The position numbers and the translations under genes are program-made. From Planctomycetales bacterium (GTDB lineage: Bacteria > Planctomycetota > JAKEIC01), in the NCBI GenBank assembly GCA_022614695.1, contig JAKEIC010000209.1, forward strand, positions 1 to 33,925: 33,925 nt of DNA. The letters run 5' to 3'. Under the pieces are notes generated by a model, which was not told the DNA's origin, searched no databases, and saw only the letters and a list, made by a program, of their open reading frames with translations. Positions 30,628-33,925 of this stretch are shown here, piece after piece; the first letter of the stretch is position 1; every line of letters begins with the position of its first letter.

Positions 30628-33216
30628 CTATCGGCGGGAAAGGGGGAAGGGGTTGAGGGAAACCGCCCGCACCCCCTCCGGCCCGAGGAGCGCCCGGACC
30701 GCCCCGTCGCGCGCCGTGAGCCACGGCTCGATCCCGCGCGCCCGGGAGAGGTCCAGGGTGTCCCCGACCGGGAACGCGCGGCCGGCGGAGATGAGGAGGA
30801 GGTTCGGCCCGACCGCGTCGAGGAGCTCCGGGAGCCGGGTGTTCCGGGCGCCGTGGTGGGGGGCGACGTGGACGTGGGCCCGGAGGAGCCGGGCGAATCC
30901 AGGGTCGGCGCGAGCCCGGGCCAGGAGGGCGGCCGTCCCCGCCTCCTCGACGTCGCCGGGCAGCAGCGCCACGCAGCCCCCGGCCTCGAACCGGAGGACC
31001 AGGGACGCCTCGTTCCCCCGGAGGGCCGGGCGCCGTCTCCGGCCCCCCCCGGCCGCGGCGGCCTCCCCGGTCGCCGGAACCTCCCCCGCCTCGAGGGCCC
31101 CCACGGCCGCCACAGGATGGAGGACCGTGAGGCGCTCCCCGGGAGCGAGGCCGGCCACCTCGTCGCCCGCGACGGCGGTCCGGACCGGGATCCCGCGCCC
31201 CGCGAGAGCGGCGAGGAGCGCCCGCCCGGGGGCCGTCTCGGCCACCGCGGGCCCCGCCCACACGGCCCCGATCGGGAAGGCGTCGGCGAGCGCCGGGACC
31301 GCGTTCAGGTGGTCCGAGTCCGCGTGGGAGAGCGCGAGGAGGTCCAGCCGGCCCACCCCCAACGCGAGGAGCGCCCGGGTGAGCGTCCGGGCCCCCCCTC
31401 CCGGCAGGCTGGAGGAGCCCGCGTCCACCAGGATCCTCTGGCCGGCGGAGGTCCGGAGGAGCGTCGCGGAACCCTGGCCGACGTCGAGGAGGGTGACGCT
31501 GCCGGATGCCGGGGGCGGGGGGTCGGGCTCCGGCGCGTCGGCGAGGGCGAGGGCCGCGGCCACCGCGAGGGCCGCGGCGCTCCATCGGGGGTGGCGGCGC
31601 GCGGCGCCCGTCCCGACGGCCGCGATCCCGCCGAGGGCGGCGGCCGTCCAGGCCGCGCCGGGCGAGGGCAAGGCCCACCACGCGCCCGGGAGCGAGGCGA
31701 ACGCGCCCGCCGAAGCGCGGACCGCCTCGGCGAGGGCCGACAGGGGGAGCCCGGCGAGCGCGGCCACCGGCCCCCCGAGGAGCACGAGGGGCAGGGCCAG
31801 GATGCCCGCGACGAGGAGCGCCCCGACGAGGGGAACCACGACCAGGTTCGAGAGGAGCGCCACGGGAGTCACGATCCCGAAGTGGTGGAGGACGAGCGGG
31901 GCCGTCCCGATCGTGGCCGCTGCCGACGCGGCCAGCGCTCCGGTGAGCCAGGCGCGGGCGAGCCGCGTGAAGCGGCGGACCGGTCCACGGGGGGGCTCCG
32001 CGGCCTCGAGCGGGTCCCGGCGCCCGAGCGCCCGGGCGAGGGGGGCCGACAGCAGCAGGAGGGCCGCCACGGCCGAGAACGTCAGCTGCCACCCCGGGCG
32101 GAAGAGGTCGTCCGGCGCCGCCACGAGGAGGATCGCGGCCGCCGCCGAGAGGGCCGTCCAGGCGTCCCGGCGCCGGCCGATGAGCCCGGCACCGAGGAAG
32201 GCCGCGGCCATGATCCCGGCCCGCAGCACCGGGGCCCGCAGTCCCGCGACGAGGAGGTAGCCTCCCGTGAGCAGGAGGGTCGCACCGGCCGCGACGCGCG
32301 ATCGGACCGGGGCCGCGCCCAGAAGGAGCGCCCAGAGCGCGGCCACGAAGCCGACGTGGAGCCCGGAGACCGAGAGCACGTGGACCGTGCCGCTCCTCTG
32401 GAACGCGCGCTCCTCCGCCTCCGGGATTCCCTCGCGCTCGCCGAGGAGGAGGCAGGAGAGCAGCCCGGCGTCGCGCGCGGGGAGCGCGGCCGCCAGGGCG
32501 TCCTCGGCGGCTCTCCGGACGAGGGCCGCCCCGCGGGCCGGACCCCCGGCCGCGGGCCCGGGCGCGGGGACGGCCGCCTCCGGCCCCGCCACGATCACGA
32601 GCCCGACCGGTCCCCCGGGCAGGGGCCCCGGCTCGCCCGGGTTCCCGGGGGGACGGGGTCGCGCCCAACGGCCGGCGACCTCGACGCGGTCTCCCGGCAC
32701 GAGGTCGGCGGCCCCCCGCGAGAAGACCAGCCGCGCCTCGCCGCGGGCGGGACGCGGGCCGGCCCCGTAGTCCAGGGTCTCGAGCCACGCCCGCGCGGTG
32801 GCCGAGGGGAGGCGCACTCCCGGGAGCCCCTCGGGGTCCCGCCCGGCCCCCTCCGGCCGGAATCGCGGCGGGCCCTCCAGTATTCCCAGCCGCGCGCGGA
32901 CGAGCGCGCCGTCCGGGACGGCGTCCACCGAGCGCTCCTCGGCGAGTGTTCCCGCCCGCGCGGAGGCGTCGAGCGTCATCCCGGAGAGGAGCCCGACCGC
33001 GACCAGGGCCGGGGCCGCCGCCCTCGGGGACCGCCGGGCGGCGAGGAGGGCCAGGGCCCCGGCCGCGAGCGCCGCGGACATCGCGACGGACGGGACGAGC
33101 CCCGCGGCGCGCCCCGCCGAGACCCCGCCGGCGAGCGCGAGGGCGAGGGCGAGGAGGGGGCGACGGGGCGGAGGAGTCGCCGAGTCGCCGCGTCGCCCTA
33201 TCGCCGCGTCGAGCAT
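30628..33216 (-). CDS. comEC: ComEC/Rec2-family DNA-uptake channel protein
   Basis: 862 residues. N-terminal membrane segments and a small OB-like region (about 90-210, VRARLGILEG, GDRVEVAGRWARP; DUF4131-like) are followed by the competence membrane domain (about 240-530), with LLLGEREGIPEAEERAFQRSGTVHVLSVSGLHVG, the hallmark of the family, and LLSNLVVVPLVG. The last 270 residues are a metallo-beta-lactamase-type domain (LLDVGQGSATLL, LSHADSDHLNAV, LLPGDVEEAG, HVHVAPHHGARN). ComEC moves single-stranded DNA across the inner membrane in natural transformation. The MBL motif H-x-D-x-D-H is kept, so its nuclease role may be too. ATG at 33216 lies in an octamer repeat that codes for residues 2-14; a start further in is possible. 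Confidence 0.95.
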   Translation of the reverse strand: MLDAAIGRRGDSATPPPRRPLLALALALAGGVSAGRAAGLVPSVAMSAALAAGALALLAARRSPRAAAPALVAVGLLSGMTLDASARAGTLAEERSVDAVPDGALVRARLGILEGPPRFRPEGAGRDPEGLPGVRLPSATARAWLETLDYGAGPRPARGEARLVFSRGAADLVPGDRVEVAGRWARPRPPGNPGEPGPLPGGPVGLVIVAGPEAAVPAPGPAAGGPARGAALVRRAAEDALAAALPARDAGLLSCLLLGEREGIPEAEERAFQRSGTVHVLSVSGLHVGFVAALWALLLGAAPVRSRVAAGATLLLTGGYLLVAGLRAPVLRAGIMAAAFLGAGLIGRRRDAWTALSAAAAILLVAAPDDLFRPGWQLTFSAVAALLLLSAPLARALGRRDPLEAAEPPRGPVRRFTRLARAWLTGALAASAAATIGTAPLVLHHFGIVTPVALLSNLVVVPLVGALLVAGILALPLVLLGGPVAALAGLPLSALAEAVRASAGAFASLPGAWWALPSPGAAWTAAALGGIAAVGTGAARRHPRWSAAALAVAAALALADAPEPDPPPPASGSVTLLDVGQGSATLLRTSAGQRILVDAGSSSLPGGGARTLTRALLALGVGRLDLLALSHADSDHLNAVPALADAFPIGAVWAGPAVAETAPGRALLAALAGRGIPVRTAVAGDEVAGLAPGERLTVLHPVAAVGALEAGEVPATGEAAAAGGGRRRRPALRGNEASLVLRFEAGGCVALLPGDVEEAGTAALLARARADPGFARLLRAHVHVAPHHGARNTRLPELLDAVGPNLLLISAGRAFPVGDTLDLSRARGIEPWLTARDGAVRALLGPEGVRAVSLNPFPLSRR
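33173..33213 (-). repeat. Octamer-period repeat, copy E, in the comEC start
   Basis: Read on the minus strand: CTC then GACGCGGC, GATAGGGC, GACGCGGC, GACTCGGC, GACTCC. Five units in 8-bp register covering comEC codons 2-15. Confidence 0.6.
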
Positions 33217-33226
33217 GGATCCGATT

Positions 33227-33256
33227 TTGACACCCCTCTCCGAGCGCGGCTATACT
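33227..33256 (+). promoter_or_regulatory. Consensus sigma-70 promoter of the FHA-GAF gene
   Basis: TTGACA (33227-33232), 18-bp spacer, TATACT (33251-33256). The transcript start would be near 33263, leaving a leader of about 28 nt before ATG 33291. It lies in the 74-bp gap divergent from comEC. Confidence 0.7.
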
Positions 33257-33290
33257 GCCTCCCGCGGCGATTGCCGCGAGAGACAACGGG

Positions 33291-33925
33291 ATGAACGGCA
33301 AGATCGTCGTCCTCCGTGGTGAGAGGACCGGCGAGACGTTCCTCGTCCGCCGCGGCGACCGGCTCGTGATCGGCCGGGACAGCCTCTGCAACATCCCGTT
33401 CGGCGACGAGGGGCTCGCGCCCGCGCATCTCGCGATCGAGGGGAAGGGGGAGGGGTTCCTGATCACGGCCCTCGACGGGGCGGCCGCCCTCACCGTGAAC
33501 GGCGCCGCGGTCTCCACCAAGGCGCTGCGGGAGGGCGACGTGGTCGAGGCGGGGACCCTGCGGTTCCGCTTCAGCCTGGTCCCCGAGCCCGTGGCGGCGT
33601 CCCGCAGCCAGCGCGGGCTCCGGCTCGTCGAGGACACCGCGGGCCTCGTCGAGCGGAAGGTCGCGGCCCGGGTCGAGCCCGAGGCCGTCGCGGCCGACGC
33701 CGTGAAGGCGTCCGGCAAGACCGAGAGGCGGCTCGCCATCCTCTGCCGCGTCGGGGCGGCCGTGAACGCCGAGACCGACCGGGCGCGGATCCTCGAGTCG
33801 GTCGTGGACTCTGCCCTCGAGGCGCTGGGCGGGGAGCGCGGGTTCCTCCTCCTCTACGACCGCAGCGTGAACGCGCTCCAGCCCGCGGTGGTGAGGACCG
33901 GCGACTCGCCTCCCACGAACGGACC
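33291..33925 (+). CDS. FHA-GAF protein, 3' end cut by the window edge
   Basis: At least 211 residues; no stop before the window ends. Residues about 1-97 are an FHA domain: Gly28-Arg29 in LVIGRDSLCNIPF, His46 in LAPAHLAIE and Asn70-Gly71 in LTVNGAAV. The phosphothreonine-contact Ser (S-x-x-H) is Ala43, so binding may be weak or changed. After a charged linker (98-146) a GAF domain starts at about 147 (RRLAILCRVGAAVNAETDRARILESVVDSALEALGGERGFLLLYD). FHA-GAF fronts are usually followed by an output such as a sigma-54 activator, adenylate/guanylate cyclase or HD-GYP domain, here out of view. ATG at 33291 follows a consensus promoter. Confidence 0.85.
   Translation, partial: MNGKIVVLRGERTGETFLVRRGDRLVIGRDSLCNIPFGDEGLAPAHLAIEGKGEGFLITALDGAAALTVNGAAVSTKALREGDVVEAGTLRFRFSLVPEPVAASRSQRGLRLVEDTAGLVERKVAARVEPEAVAADAVKASGKTERRLAILCRVGAAVNAETDRARILESVVDSALEALGGERGFLLLYDRSVNALQPAVVRTGDSPPTNG

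Noticed and set aside
29480-33294. Long plus-strand frames opposite the MBL and comEC genes
   Set aside because: Shadows of well-supported minus-strand genes; no domain, no ribosome site.

Overview
The window is a very GC-rich stretch (roughly 70% or more by eye) with 28 protein genes (one of them interrupted) and no tRNA, rRNA, transposase, integrase or CRISPR array that I could recognise. Two lipid A genes (lpxD, lpxB) and several lipoproteins mean an outer-membraned bacterium. A receptor Ser/Thr kinase with an outer SUMF1-fold domain, a caspase-like protein, FHA proteins and a giant IPT/Kelch surface lipoprotein together suggest a planctomycete-like or myxobacterium-like lineage. That placement is inference from domain content; no marker gene settles it.

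Layout. 71-994 (-) is an exonuclease/endonuclease/phosphatase-fold hydrolase. 1082-12810 (+) is a three-gene operon: a caspase-fold lipoprotein whose catalytic His and Cys are both replaced, a transmembrane Ser/Thr kinase with Ig-like and SUMF1 outer domains, and a 2516-residue lipoprotein with 18 IPT/TIG repeats and 14 Kelch units. 12928-18195 (-) holds a ferritin-like diiron protein and a tightly overlapping run hypothetical - lpxD - small membrane protein - lpxB - EamA transporter with a His-rich tail. 18253-24056 (+) holds a HAD phosphatase, a SAM methyltransferase broken by an in-frame TAG, a membrane-anchored helical-repeat protein, a MATE exporter and a beta-propeller lipoprotein. 24046-27336 is mixed: an FHA protein, a small zinc ribbon, an NAD-kinase-like protein, a class I methyltransferase and an unknown gene. 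27337-27650 is a non-coding regulatory stretch with a consensus promoter, an operator-like dyad and a structured leader. 27651-29109 (+) is a small unknown gene and a Spy-like periplasmic protein. 29106-33216 (-) is a zinc-ribbon membrane protein, a metallo-beta-lactamase hydrolase, a small zinc ribbon and ComEC. 33291 to the window end (+) is the start of an FHA-GAF protein.

How it fits together. The lpxD/lpxB run is lipid A synthesis. The ComEC block is DNA uptake plus metal-dependent hydrolase and zinc-ribbon accessories. The 1082-12810 operon is the most unusual part. Its three products are all predicted to sit at the envelope, genes two and three overlap by a GTGA junction, and together they look like an adhesion or sensing device that signals inward by phosphorylation.

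Non-coding signals worth attention: -10-like hexamers placed only 6-12 nt upstream of many start codons (possible leaderless transcripts), a dispersed 8-bp-period repeat at five loci that forms the first codons of two unrelated proteins, and a two-hairpin repeat cluster at 25695-25848. Most long open frames opposite or out of frame with these genes are GC-bias shadows and are not listed.
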